This document shows, in pieces, positions 1 to 7,536 of a stretch of 64,000 nt of DNA. Positions within the stretch are counted from its first letter, which is position 1, and each line of letters opens with the position of its first letter. Both the position numbers and the translations under genes were made by a program. The notes beneath the pieces are model-generated. The model did no database searches. It worked only from the letters and a program-made list of their open reading frames with translations, and was not told the DNA's origin. The DNA is from Phycisphaerales bacterium (GTDB lineage: Bacteria; Planctomycetota; Phycisphaerae; Phycisphaerales; UBA1924): positions 62,001 to 126,000 of the forward strand of contig JAHDXL010000008.1 of the NCBI GenBank assembly GCA_023382935.1, written 5' to 3'.

Positions 1-276
1 CAGAATCTGCTCGATATCGGACTGCGTCTGGCAGACGCAGGTCAGGTGGGGCACCGGATCCAGCCCGGTTTCCTCGCTGATCCGCACCACGAGATTCCGC
101 GTCAGTTCCCGCGTCGATCCGCCCGCCCCATAGGTCACCGACACAAACGTCGGCTTCAACTGCTCCAATTCGGCGATGTTCTCGAACAGTTCACCGGCCG
201 CCGATTCATCCCGCGGAGGGAAGAACTCGAACGAGAACGTGGTGCGGACCTTGCTGAAGATGTCGCGGATGTGCAT
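1..276 (-). CDS. metF: 5,10-methylenetetrahydrofolate reductase, N-terminal part (cut by window edge)
   Basis: Reading the minus strand from the ATG at 276 gives about 92 residues that run off the left edge. They begin MHIRDIFSKVRTTFSFEFFP and include the strand FVSVTYGAGGSTR and then PHLTC, which are the conserved first barrel strands of MetF (FEFFPP, the TYGAGG loop, and HLTC). The enzyme reduces 5,10-methylene-THF to 5-methyl-THF with NAD(P)H and FAD, feeding methionine synthesis in the cytosol. Only about a third of a normal ~290-residue protein is visible, so the FAD site cannot be checked. It is divergent from the pseudopilin gene at 358, leaving about 80 bp for both promoters. Upstream of the ATG no other start codon in frame lies nearby. 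Identification is by motif recognition and is strong. Confidence 0.9.
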   Translation of the reverse strand, partial: MHIRDIFSKVRTTFSFEFFPPRDESAAGELFENIAELEQLKPTFVSVTYGAGGSTRELTRNLVVRISEETGLDPVPHLTCVCQTQSDIEQIL

Positions 277-357
277 GAAATGCCGAAGGCTTGGGGAACG
301 CGGTTGGGTGAGCCGCAGTATATGCTGAGGCTGGGCGACCTCTGGGAGCAATCGCGT

Positions 358-1305
358 ATGGGCATTCGGGCGCTGATCGGAGGCCTTCGGGCCGGACGCG
401 GGTTCACCCTCATCGAACTGCTCGTGGTCACCGCCATCATTGCCCTGCTCATCGGCATCCTGCTGCCCGCGCTGGCCGCCGCCCGCGAGTCCGGCCGCAC
501 CATCGTCTGCGCCAGCCGCATGCGCCAGGTCGCCGCCGGCTGGCAGATCTACGCCAACGAGAACCACGACATCTCCGTTCCCGCCCAGCCGGGACGATAC
601 TTTCCGGAGGAACTCAACCTCTACGACGTCGGCAACGGGCTGCACTATCGCCCGCGCTGGTTCGTGCTACTCGGGGCGGCCGGCGGCTTCTACGCCTACT
701 CGCAGCCCTCCACCGACGTCTCGGACGAGCACTCCCTGCCCGTCGACGGCTCCGACGTGTTCCTCTGCCCCAACGCCGCCGACTGGATCAGCACCCGCAA
801 CTACGGCTACGGGTACAACCACCAGTTCCTAGGCAATACCCGCTTTCGCCGCAATGATGACCCCTCCAGCGGGCTGATCCGATTTCCGGTCAGGGCCAGT
901 TCGCTCGACGCCTCGATCACTGTCATGGCGGCCGACTCGCTCGGCACCGCCGCCGGCAAGCCCGCCGCGCTGCGCACGCCCAACCGCGCCGACGGCTCGC
1001 GCGACCCGCAACTGCTGGCCGAGGGCGGGCACGGCTACGCCCTCGATCCGCCTCGCATGACCACCAGTTGCGACTACGCCGACATCCGCAGCCGCTCGCC
1101 CGAGCACCGCTCCGGCCCGCACGAGCGCCACCGCGGAAAGGCCAACTTCTCCTGGTGCGACGGGCATGTGAGCACCGAGTCCGCGACGGATGTTGGTTAC
1201 GTGAAGCGCGGTGACGGCTCGTTCGAGGCCATCACGGATCAGGCGACCAACGCCAGGTTCAGCGGCCGGGGCATCGACCTCGATCCGCCGAGCGTGCTGG
1301 ACTGA
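358..1305 (+). CDS. pseudopilin-type secreted protein (prepilin N-terminal methylation motif)
   Basis: A 315-residue protein starting MGIRALIGGLRAGRGFTLIE. The GFTLIEL motif followed by a ~20-residue hydrophobic helix is the type IV prepilin signal: a peptidase cuts after Gly, and Glu5 of the mature protein is retained. Near the C-terminus it has ANFSWCDGHV, the His/Asp-Gly-His ending typical of the large planctomycete family of pseudopilin-like proteins (often DUF1559-related). The frame is open further upstream to about 46, but that part is antisense to metF, so the ATG at 358 was chosen; TGGGAG lies about 9 nt upstream. An ATG at 322 is a weaker alternative. The substrate or partner is unknown. 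These proteins occur in many copies in Phycisphaerae and are thought to be exported through a type II/IV pilus-like machine. Confidence 0.8.
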   Translation: MGIRALIGGLRAGRGFTLIELLVVTAIIALLIGILLPALAAARESGRTIVCASRMRQVAAGWQIYANENHDISVPAQPGRYFPEELNLYDVGNGLHYRPRWFVLLGAAGGFYAYSQPSTDVSDEHSLPVDGSDVFLCPNAADWISTRNYGYGYNHQFLGNTRFRRNDDPSSGLIRFPVRASSLDASITVMAADSLGTAAGKPAALRTPNRADGSRDPQLLAEGGHGYALDPPRMTTSCDYADIRSRSPEHRSGPHERHRGKANFSWCDGHVSTESATDVGYVKRGDGSFEAITDQATNARFSGRGIDLDPPSVLD

Positions 1306-1327
1306 GTTCGGCGTCGCATGAATGAAC

Positions 1328-1873
1328 TCATGGACGAGCCACGCCCGTCAGGAAGCGGTCAAAGGCGTCGCGGCCTGCCTGCGCATGTCGATTCGACCTG
1401 AGCACGAGCAACGCGGCCACGCCCAGCGATGCCGCGGTGATCGCGTTTCGCGTCAGGATCGAGGGCCAGTCCGCTGTCGGCGCCGACAACATCCCGCACC
1501 CGCAGGAAGTCGCCTCGGGCGGCGGCTTGGCGGCGAGCAGGCCCGCGTACACGGCAAAGCCCAGGAACATCACGGCCTGCGCGAGGAACACCGGCGCCAG
1601 CGACCGCGGGCCGGTCAGAAGGACGACTGACAGACCGATGGCTCCGAGCCCGAGTTCGATGCAGGCCAGCGCCACGCCTGCCGGCCCAGCCCACGACTGC
1701 CCGATCAGGCCGTGCGACACGACGATCCGCTCGAACTGTCCGATGTCCGACCACTTCTCCACGCCTGAATACAGGAAAAGCAGCGAAACTGCGATTGCGA
1801 TGAACATCAGGATTGCTCGCAGCACCGACGCCCGCCTCGGCGCATCGGCACCGCGTTCGGCGACGGCTGGCAT
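1328..1873 (-). CDS. MauE/DoxX-like four-helix membrane protein
   Basis: A 181-residue membrane protein with about four hydrophobic helices (FIAIAVSLLFLYSGVEKW, then VALACIELGLGAIGLSVVLL, FLAQAVMFLGFAVYAGLL and a last one near residues 140-160). The layout and the Cys motif TSCGCGML between helices 3 and 4 resemble the MauE/DoxX superfamily, whose members are linked to disulfide chemistry or redox balance in the envelope. It is the last gene of a four-gene minus-strand operon; its ATG shares one base with the upstream TGA (TGATG), indicating translational coupling. The neighbouring Cys-rich exported protein (2825-3265) makes a role in cysteine oxidation of that protein an attractive inference. 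No methylamine dehydrogenase genes are present, so the name MauE describes only fold similarity. Confidence 0.65.
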   Translation of the reverse strand: MPAVAERGADAPRRASVLRAILMFIAIAVSLLFLYSGVEKWSDIGQFERIVVSHGLIGQSWAGPAGVALACIELGLGAIGLSVVLLTGPRSLAPVFLAQAVMFLGFAVYAGLLAAKPPPEATSCGCGMLSAPTADWPSILTRNAITAASLGVAALLVLRSNRHAQAGRDAFDRFLTGVARP

Positions 1874-2841
1874 CACTTGCCCATCCTCGCGCGGAAGAGC
1901 GCGATGAGCCCGATCGCAACGACGATGATCCCGCTGATGATCAGAGGCCAGCCGGCGCGGCTCAGGCGATGCTGAACATACGGGATTGGTGTGCCGGGGT
2001 CCGTACCGCGGGACGAGTGGGATGACTGGGCCGCGAAGGCGTTTCGACGCATCTCTGACCACATACGGTTATCGACTGCAATTTGGAGCACGGCTTCCGG
2101 TGTGAACAGGTCGGGACGGCTCGTTGCGAAGTACTGGATCTCGACCAGCTGATATGAAGGTGCCAACGAATGGTGCCGCCGATCATTGGTGATCAGGAGC
2201 GGTTCGCGTGAGTCCGGGTGAAACTCGTAATCGTATGCTTCTGCCTCCTGGCCTGCCTCTGGATTTGCTTCCATTTCAAACCGAAGCGGCTTGCCCTGCG
2301 GACTGAACATTGTCCGGGTGAGAGGCGGCTTCCTGTCTCTGACCGCGAACCCGAAATAGTCAATCACCCAGTTGCCATCGGCATCTCTCGTGATATCAAC
2401 CAGACCCTCTGTGGTCTGAAGAAGACGCAGGGGAAGAGCCATCGGAATCAACCTGCTCATCGCTCCAGCCAGCCCCGGTGCTGGATCGGGACTTGGCGCA
2501 ATCTCGTCGGGCGTGCCGGAGTAATAGACGCCTTCAGGCGTTAGCAGGGCGACGGAGGACTCATAGGCGCTGAACCACGCGCCTGTGGTTGCGTCAAAGC
2601 CGAAGGTTCGCCGGGTGCCCCGCGCACCTTCCCCGGTTGGCTCCCTTGTAAACACCACGGTTCCGGCGCCGGTGGTCCACTCCGTGACATTCGCGCGGAA
2701 CTCGTCCAGAAGCGGCGGTTCGGAGACGGCGACTGAGTTCGCCAGCAAAATAAGCAAAGCGAATGCGAAGCAGTGGTCAGGGCCGCCCCGACGTGCGCAT
2801 CGAGTACCCACAGTTGCCCCCTGGTCAGTTCTGGTACTCAT
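1873..2841 (-). CDS. exported protein with C-terminal membrane anchor, unknown function
   Basis: A 322-residue product. The N-terminus has a basic stretch and a hydrophobic core (CFAFALLILLANSVAVSEPP), consistent with a signal peptide. The C-terminus ends with a hydrophobic helix (WPLIISGIIVVAIGLIALF) followed by basic residues RARMGK, so the body is probably periplasmic and anchored. The middle part is beta-rich and resembles DUF2092-like or outer-membrane lipoprotein-sorting-like folds (residues describing a measured value, FGFDATTGAWFSAYES, IDYFGFAVRDRKPPLTRTMF), but I do not recognise a family with certainty. The ATG at 2841 was chosen because it overlaps the end of the upstream gene by 17 bases, as in a compact operon; the frame continues upstream but inside that gene. 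Its stop overlaps the start of the MauE-like gene. Confidence 0.6.
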   Translation of the reverse strand: MSTRTDQGATVGTRCARRGGPDHCFAFALLILLANSVAVSEPPLLDEFRANVTEWTTGAGTVVFTREPTGEGARGTRRTFGFDATTGAWFSAYESSVALLTPEGVYYSGTPDEIAPSPDPAPGLAGAMSRLIPMALPLRLLQTTEGLVDITRDADGNWVIDYFGFAVRDRKPPLTRTMFSPQGKPLRFEMEANPEAGQEAEAYDYEFHPDSREPLLITNDRRHHSLAPSYQLVEIQYFATSRPDLFTPEAVLQIAVDNRMWSEMRRNAFAAQSSHSSRGTDPGTPIPYVQHRLSRAGWPLIISGIIVVAIGLIALFRARMGK

Positions 2842-3265
2842 TGCAATTACCAATGCAGTCTCGGACCCAATATCCCGTACCGAGCGGCACAATCTCCAAA
2901 TTGTGTTCAGGCCCGACGGCGTAGCAGCACTGCCCGTTCGGCAGCACGCCAATGAAATGCCCTCCCGCGGGCGGTTCATCCGAACAGTCCTGACGATAAA
3001 ACGCCGCAGGTGACTCCAGAAGAGCGAGGAAGCACTTGGCTTCGACCCAGAGCCGCTTCATGCGTGCCATTGGATCCTCCCCCCATACGTTCTGCGCACC
3101 CGTTTGGCAGGAGGTTGCCTCCAGTCCGGCGCATGCGCCGTTCGGGTTCTCCTCTGCAGGCCACTCCCACAGGTACTTGCAGCACGGCGGCACCGCCACC
3201 TGGGCAGCCGCGGCCAACGCGATCACCAAACTCGCGCCCATTGCCATCAACTTCTGGATGTTCAT
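2825..3265 (-). CDS. small secreted cysteine-rich protein, unknown function
   Basis: A 146-residue protein with a clean signal peptide (MNIQKLMAMGASLVIALAAA, likely cleavage near AAAQVA). The mature part holds ten cysteines in about 120 residues, including two Cys-Cys pairs (PPCC and QCC) and short CxC-like spacings near the end (RDCIGNC). That number and even count suggest several disulfides in the envelope. I do not recognise the family. It is the second gene of a four-gene operon that also contains a pseudopilin and a MauE/DoxX-like membrane protein with a CGC motif, so its folding may depend on the latter. A comparison that comes to mind is the small disulfide-rich light chain of methylamine dehydrogenase, which needs MauE, but the sequences are not recognisably alike. 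Confidence 0.6.
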   Translation of the reverse strand: MNIQKLMAMGASLVIALAAAAQVAVPPCCKYLWEWPAEENPNGACAGLEATSCQTGAQNVWGEDPMARMKRLWVEAKCFLALLESPAAFYRQDCSDEPPAGGHFIGVLPNGQCCYAVGPEHNLEIVPLGTGYWVRDCIGNCNEYQN

Positions 3266-3301
3266 TCTGCCTGTACTCCTTCAAGCCGTTGAGTTGTCCG
3301 A

Positions 3302-4018
3302 TCACCGGTCGCGTCCGCGTATGCCGAACCACGTCGAGTACACCGGGGCTCCGATGTCATGCTCCATGTAGAGCGAGTCTCCGTCGAGGAACTCCCTCAT
3401 CGTGCCGCTGGCCGCCGAGCCATCCGCGAACGACACCGGGGTCGGCCAGTCCACGAATGCCGCGGCGCAGCAGAACACATTGATTCCGCCGAAGGTCTCG
3501 TTCGGCTGACCGTCCCACAGTCGAAAGGTCAGGGCCTTCGAACTCGGAAAAAGCACCTGATGAGTCCGCACCGCTCGCGGACGCTGCTGACCGACCGGCG
3601 GCACATGCCCCGGCCGCATCTGGTTGGCGTCAAAAACCATCGCGATCGACAGAAGGAAAGACGGCTCCAGCCCGCGATCGACATCGGGGTCTAACTGCGC
3701 CACGCTGTCGGCATGCCCGCTTTCGATGAGGGGCACCCCCCAGTTGCCCGCGGCCGAAAAGAGGTGCCCAAGCCGGTCGTCGGCCAGTGGGTAGGTGTCC
3801 TCAAAGTCGGCCGCGTACATCGAAATCAGCATCGCCTGCTGACGCACGGTCCCCACGTCTCGGATCAACTTGGCCCGTGACATGGCCCTGCCCAGCGAAG
3901 GAGCGATCAGCCCGATCAGGATCATGATGATCCCGATGCAGACCACCAGTTCAATGAGTGTGAAGCCGCGGCCGCAGCCTGGTGCTTGGGCGGCCCGCGG
4001 GCCCATGCCCATGCCCAT
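3302..4018 (-). CDS. pseudopilin-type protein (prepilin N-terminal methylation motif)
   Basis: A 238-residue protein beginning MGMGMGPRAAQAPGCGRGFT and continuing LIELVVCIGIIMILIGLIAP. The GFTLIEL motif plus helix is a type III/IV prepilin signal, with processing after Gly and Glu5 preserved. The C-terminal part contains the family's FADGSAASG segment and several hydrophobic strands. Three ATGs lie in a row at 4018, 4012 and 4006; 4018 is given. A TTG further upstream at 4054 is open in frame but is itself the -35 box of a strong promoter, and no ribosome binding site precedes any of the ATGs, so the mRNA may be leaderless. It heads an operon with the three minus-strand genes down to 1328, and is one of two pseudopilins in the first 4 kb. 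Confidence 0.78.
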   Translation of the reverse strand: MGMGMGPRAAQAPGCGRGFTLIELVVCIGIIMILIGLIAPSLGRAMSRAKLIRDVGTVRQQAMLISMYAADFEDTYPLADDRLGHLFSAAGNWGVPLIESGHADSVAQLDPDVDRGLEPSFLLSIAMVFDANQMRPGHVPPVGQQRPRAVRTHQVLFPSSKALTFRLWDGQPNETFGGINVFCCAAAFVDWPTPVSFADGSAASGTMREFLDGDSLYMEHDIGAPVYSTWFGIRGRDR

Positions 4019-4025
4019 GCAGCGG

Positions 4026-4054
4026 AAGATACTACCGGACGTGCGGGCTGTCAA
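4026..4054 (-). promoter_or_regulatory. near-consensus sigma70-type promoter
   Basis: On the minus strand TTGACA (4054-4049) is followed after exactly 17 bases by TATCTT (4031-4026). The -10 box ends 7 bases before the first ATG of the pseudopilin gene, so initiation at the normal distance would start the transcript at or beside the start codon. This predicts leaderless translation from 4018, or use of 4012 or 4006. Confidence 0.55.
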
Positions 4055-4238
4055 GAGCGATATTCGGTGTCTGTTGAAGAATGTTCAGCGATCGTTGCCC
4101 ACGGTGGAATGAGTCGGACGTGGATCCTCGGAACGCTGGACGAAATTCCTAGGGAACCTGCCCGAAACTGATCGCCTCTCAGGTGGTCCGACGGCGGGTC
4201 ATTGCTGCTCGACTCCCATCAACCTTCCCGGAAGGAGT

Positions 4239-5945
4239 TTACAGCGCATACGCCCGCTGGGCGTATTCCCGCACCATGCGTTCGGTCGTGAAGTAAGACC
4301 CGTTGATTTCGATGCACGCGTACATCATGTTGATCCACTCGTCGCGCTGCTTGTAATAGCGCGGCAGCACGAACTTCTCGAGTTTGTCGTACAGTTCTTC
4401 TGCATGCCGGTGGTCCATGCCCTCTGGCTTCTGCGTGCGGATGTCGTCCTCGTGCGTGCCGATGCCCCAGCCGGTCACGCCCTCGACCCAGCCCTCGATC
4501 CACCAGCCGTCGATGGTGGACAGCGAAGGCACGCCGTTGATCGCGGCCTTCATGCCGCTGGTTCCGCTGGCTTCGAGCGGTGGGCGCGGGTTGTTGAGCC
4601 ACACGTCGCACCCGGCCACCAGGCGGCGGGCCAAGTCGATATTGTAGTTGGGCAGGAACACGCCGCGCGCTTTGCCCTCCAGCCCGCGCAGGGTCTCATG
4701 CACCTGGCGGAGGATCTCGCGCCCCACGCCGTCGTGCGGGTGGGCCTTGCCGGCGACGATGATCTGGATCGGTCCGACGGCGGCGGCGATGCGCTCCAGC
4801 CGGCGCGTGTCGCTGAGCAGCAGAGCCATTCTCTTATATTCGGTGGCGCGGCGCGCAAAGACGATGGTGAACGCTTCCGGGTCGAGCCGCACGTTGCCGT
4901 TGGTCTGCTGGACAATGTAAGACGAAAGTTGTGTCTTGGCTTCCTGGTGGGCGTTCCATAGTTTCGCGGCCGGTACGCGCCGCACCAGGCGCAGTTCATC
5001 ATTGCGACGGCGCCAGTGGGGGATGTACTGATCGAAGAGGTCGCGCATCGGCTGGCACGCCCACGTCGAGGCGTGAATGCCGTTGGTGATCGACTCGATG
5101 TGATATCCAGGGAACATGTCGCGCGACACCTCGCCGTGTCGGCGCGCCACGGCGTTGGCGAACTTGCTCAGGTTGAGCGCCAGTTTGGTGGTGTTGAGTA
5201 CGTGCTGCTCGCCATAGATGTCCTCGCGGTGGAACACCGGGTGGTCGCCGATGATCGCCCGCACCCGCTCGATCGAGAAGCGGTCGTGCCCGGCCGGCAG
5301 CGGGGTGTGCGTGGTGAACACGCAGCGTGAGCGCACATCGGCCAGCGCGTCGTGCCTGATCTGGTGGATCTGGTGCCGACACAAATACTCGCTGAGAAGG
5401 TCCACCGTCAGGAAGCAGGCGTGCCCTTCGTTCATGTGGAAGCAGCCCACGTCGTGCCCGATCGCCCGCACCATCCGGCGTCCGCCGATGCCCAGCAGGC
5501 ACTCCTGGCGGATGCGATGGTCGCTGTCGCCGGCGTAGAGCCGGTGGGTCATCTTGCGGGCCGCCTCGTCATTCTCGGCAAAGTCGGTGTCGAGGTAGTA
5601 CACCGGGACGATGTGCCCGTTCACCCCGATCACGTTCTGGCGGAAGGCCCGTACGACCACGTCGCGTCCGTCCACAGGGACAGTGATGCGCGGAGTCATG
5701 AGCGTGAACATCGATTCGGGGTTCCACTGGGCCGGGTGTTCGGTCTGGTGTCCCTTGTCGTCGAGTTCCTGCTGGAAGTAGCCTTCGCGGTAGAGCAGTG
5801 TGACGGCCAGCATGGGCAGCCCGATGTCCGCCGCGGCCTTGATGGTGTCGCCCGCGAGGATCCCCAGCCCACCGGAATAGGTAGGTATCGAGCCCTCCAG
5901 TCCAATTTCTAGGGAGAAGTAGGCGATGTCGTGACCGGTGCGCAT
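4239..5945 (-). CDS. glgP: alpha-glucan phosphorylase
   Basis: A 568-residue member of glycosyltransferase family 35. The start MRTGHDIAYFSLEIGLEGSI and then PTYSGGLGILAGDTIKAAAD are the standard opening of the compact bacterial alpha-glucan phosphorylase class (TIGR02094 type). Near the C-terminus EASGTSGMKAAINGV contains the pyridoxal-phosphate lysine (about Lys466), followed by STIDGWWIEG. The enzyme splits alpha-1,4 glucan with phosphate to glucose-1-phosphate in the cytosol, mobilising glycogen. It lacks the extra N-terminal region of the ~850-residue forms, as expected for this subclass. It stands alone on the minus strand, divergent from pqiA with about 70 bp between them; no other glycogen gene is in the window. 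Confidence 0.92.
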   Translation of the reverse strand: MRTGHDIAYFSLEIGLEGSIPTYSGGLGILAGDTIKAAADIGLPMLAVTLLYREGYFQQELDDKGHQTEHPAQWNPESMFTLMTPRITVPVDGRDVVVRAFRQNVIGVNGHIVPVYYLDTDFAENDEAARKMTHRLYAGDSDHRIRQECLLGIGGRRMVRAIGHDVGCFHMNEGHACFLTVDLLSEYLCRHQIHQIRHDALADVRSRCVFTTHTPLPAGHDRFSIERVRAIIGDHPVFHREDIYGEQHVLNTTKLALNLSKFANAVARRHGEVSRDMFPGYHIESITNGIHASTWACQPMRDLFDQYIPHWRRRNDELRLVRRVPAAKLWNAHQEAKTQLSSYIVQQTNGNVRLDPEAFTIVFARRATEYKRMALLLSDTRRLERIAAAVGPIQIIVAGKAHPHDGVGREILRQVHETLRGLEGKARGVFLPNYNIDLARRLVAGCDVWLNNPRPPLEASGTSGMKAAINGVPSLSTIDGWWIEGWVEGVTGWGIGTHEDDIRTQKPEGMDHRHAEELYDKLEKFVLPRYYKQRDEWINMMYACIEINGSYFTTERMVREYAQRAYAL

Positions 5946-6016
5946 GAGAGGCCTCCTGAGCCAGATCCATCGGCCGAAACACCTGCGGATCGAAACGGAA
6001 CGGTACTCTTTGGCGT

Positions 6017-6610
6017 ATGCCCACTGTGCTTCGTGCCTGTCACTGTTGCGGCCTGGTGCACAATGTCCCCCACTTGGGGGTTGGCGAGGAGGCCAGGTGT
6101 GCCCGCTGCGGCACCGCTCTGAAGACCCGGACCCATGCCCGGGCGCGATCGCGGACCGCCGCCTTCGCTTTGGCCGGGCTGGTGCTCTTTCCCCTGGCGA
6201 TCGGGCTGCCGATCCTGCGCGCCGAGCAGCTCGGGCACCAGCACGCGACCAACGTGTGGCAGGGCGTGGTGGAACTGCTCGCGGCCGGCGAGTGGGCCGT
6301 CGGGCTGGTGGTGCTGGTCTGCTCGCTTGTCATTCCGGTCCTCAAACTGGTGGCGATGCTGGCGCTTTCCCTGCGGCGGCAGGTGCTGGGGCAGCGGCAT
6401 CGGGCGCTGACATATCGCGCCGTCGAATGGCTGGGGCGCTGGGGCATGGTCGATGTCCTGCTCGTTGCGGTGCTGGTGGCGCTGGTCAAACTGGGAAGCT
6501 GGGTGCAGGTCGAGCCGGGCCCGGGTCTTTTTGCATTCACAGCCATGGTCGTGTGCAGTCTGCTCTCGACCGCGTGTTTTGACCCGCACTCGATCTGGGA
6601 GGAGGCATGA
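6017..6610 (+). CDS. pqiA: PqiA-like integral membrane protein, single-module form
   Basis: A 197-residue protein. The first 35 residues form a zinc ribbon (CHCCGLVHNVP ... CARCGTAL), followed by four hydrophobic helices, which is the order found in one PqiA/YebS module. Escherichia coli PqiA has two such modules; here there is one. In the Pqi system the membrane protein works with an MCE-domain PqiB to move phospholipids between inner and outer membranes. The last base pairs overlap the next gene by four (ATGA), and that gene is a PqiB-like MCE protein, which confirms the assignment. PqiC is not seen downstream. Confidence 0.85.
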   Translation: MPTVLRACHCCGLVHNVPHLGVGEEARCARCGTALKTRTHARARSRTAAFALAGLVLFPLAIGLPILRAEQLGHQHATNVWQGVVELLAAGEWAVGLVVLVCSLVIPVLKLVAMLALSLRRQVLGQRHRALTYRAVEWLGRWGMVDVLLVAVLVALVKLGSWVQVEPGPGLFAFTAMVVCSLLSTACFDPHSIWEEA

Positions 6611-7479
6611 TGAATGAACAGGCGGCCGCTCCGGTGGTGGTAGCACGCTCGCGGCGGGTGAGTCTGGCGTGGCTCGTGCCGGTGCTGGCGCTGGCGGCCG
6701 CGTGTGTGCTCGGCTATCAGGCCTGGCTGGAGCGCGGGCTGCCCGTGTTCATCACCTTCGAAGACGCGGGCGGGCTGCGCGCGGGCGATGCACTGGTCTA
6801 TCGCGGGATTCCTGTGGGCGAGATTCGCGACGTGCGCCTGGCGCGCGACCTGGGGCGGGTGGTCATCGAGGCGAGGCTTCGGCCCGAGGCCGAAGACCTG
6901 GCCCGCGAAGGCACTCGCTTCTGGGTGGCGCGGCCCGAGGTGAGCCTTGCGGGCGTCAGTGGGCTGGATACGTTGCTGGGCCCGACGTATCTCAACGTGC
7001 ACCCGGGCTCCACGCCTGGTGACGTGAGAACGCGATTTGAAGGCGACAAGCGCGCGCCGCTCGACCAGTTGGCCAGCGGGTTGCACATCGTGCTGCGCTT
7101 GGTGCGGCGCGGCACCGTCTCGACCGGTTCGCCGATTCTGTATCGCGACGTGCCGGTGGGACAGGTCGATGGCGTGCGACTGGCCTCCGACGCGAGATTT
7201 GTTGAGGTTGACGCCACCATTCGCGAGGAGTACGGGCATCTCGTGCGACAGAGGACGAGATTCTTCAAGGCCAGCGGCATCGGTGTCGATTTCGGCTGGT
7301 TCCAGGGGCTTTCGGTCAGGGCCGAGAGTTTGGAAGCCTTGGTCAACGGCGCGATCGCTTTCGCCACGCCCGAGAAGCCTGGAGATGCTGTGGGCGACGG
7401 CGCAGTTTTTGACGTGGCCGATGCTCCGGAAAGCGACTGGCTCAAGTGGAGCCCTGCGTTATCAGCCTCGTCGCCGTGA
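6607..7479 (+). CDS. pqiB: PqiB-like MCE-domain lipid transport protein
   Basis: A 290-residue protein with one N-terminal membrane helix (LAWLVPVLALAAACVLGYQA) and then two MCE (MlaD-type) domains. The first runs about residues 45-135 (ITFEDAGGLRAGDALVYRGI, PVGEIRDVRL) and the second about 160-255 (PILYRDVPVGQVDGVRL). The repeated VYRG/LYRDVPVG turns are the MCE signature. E. coli PqiB has three MCE domains, so this is a shorter relative. It would form a periplasmic hexameric channel for phospholipids anchored in the inner membrane. The gene overlaps pqiA by 4 bp (ATGA) and is surely co-transcribed. A paralytic loss of function is not indicated; both domains look intact. Confidence 0.85.
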   Translation: MMNEQAAAPVVVARSRRVSLAWLVPVLALAAACVLGYQAWLERGLPVFITFEDAGGLRAGDALVYRGIPVGEIRDVRLARDLGRVVIEARLRPEAEDLAREGTRFWVARPEVSLAGVSGLDTLLGPTYLNVHPGSTPGDVRTRFEGDKRAPLDQLASGLHIVLRLVRRGTVSTGSPILYRDVPVGQVDGVRLASDARFVEVDATIREEYGHLVRQRTRFFKASGIGVDFGWFQGLSVRAESLEALVNGAIAFATPEKPGDAVGDGAVFDVADAPESDWLKWSPALSASSP

Positions 7480-7536
7480 TCAAGCCCGGCAATGCGGGAT
7501 CGCACTCGACGTTGAAATGGGCGAGGAGGTTCGAGG

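Noticed and set aside
46-357. N-terminal extension of the pseudopilin gene
   Set aside because: This part is antisense to metF, whose conserved N-terminus reads on the minus strand.
1328-3265. A methylamine dehydrogenase (mau) gene cluster
   Set aside because: Only the MauE-like fold and a Cys-rich protein are similar in outline; the mauA/mauB type sequences are absent.
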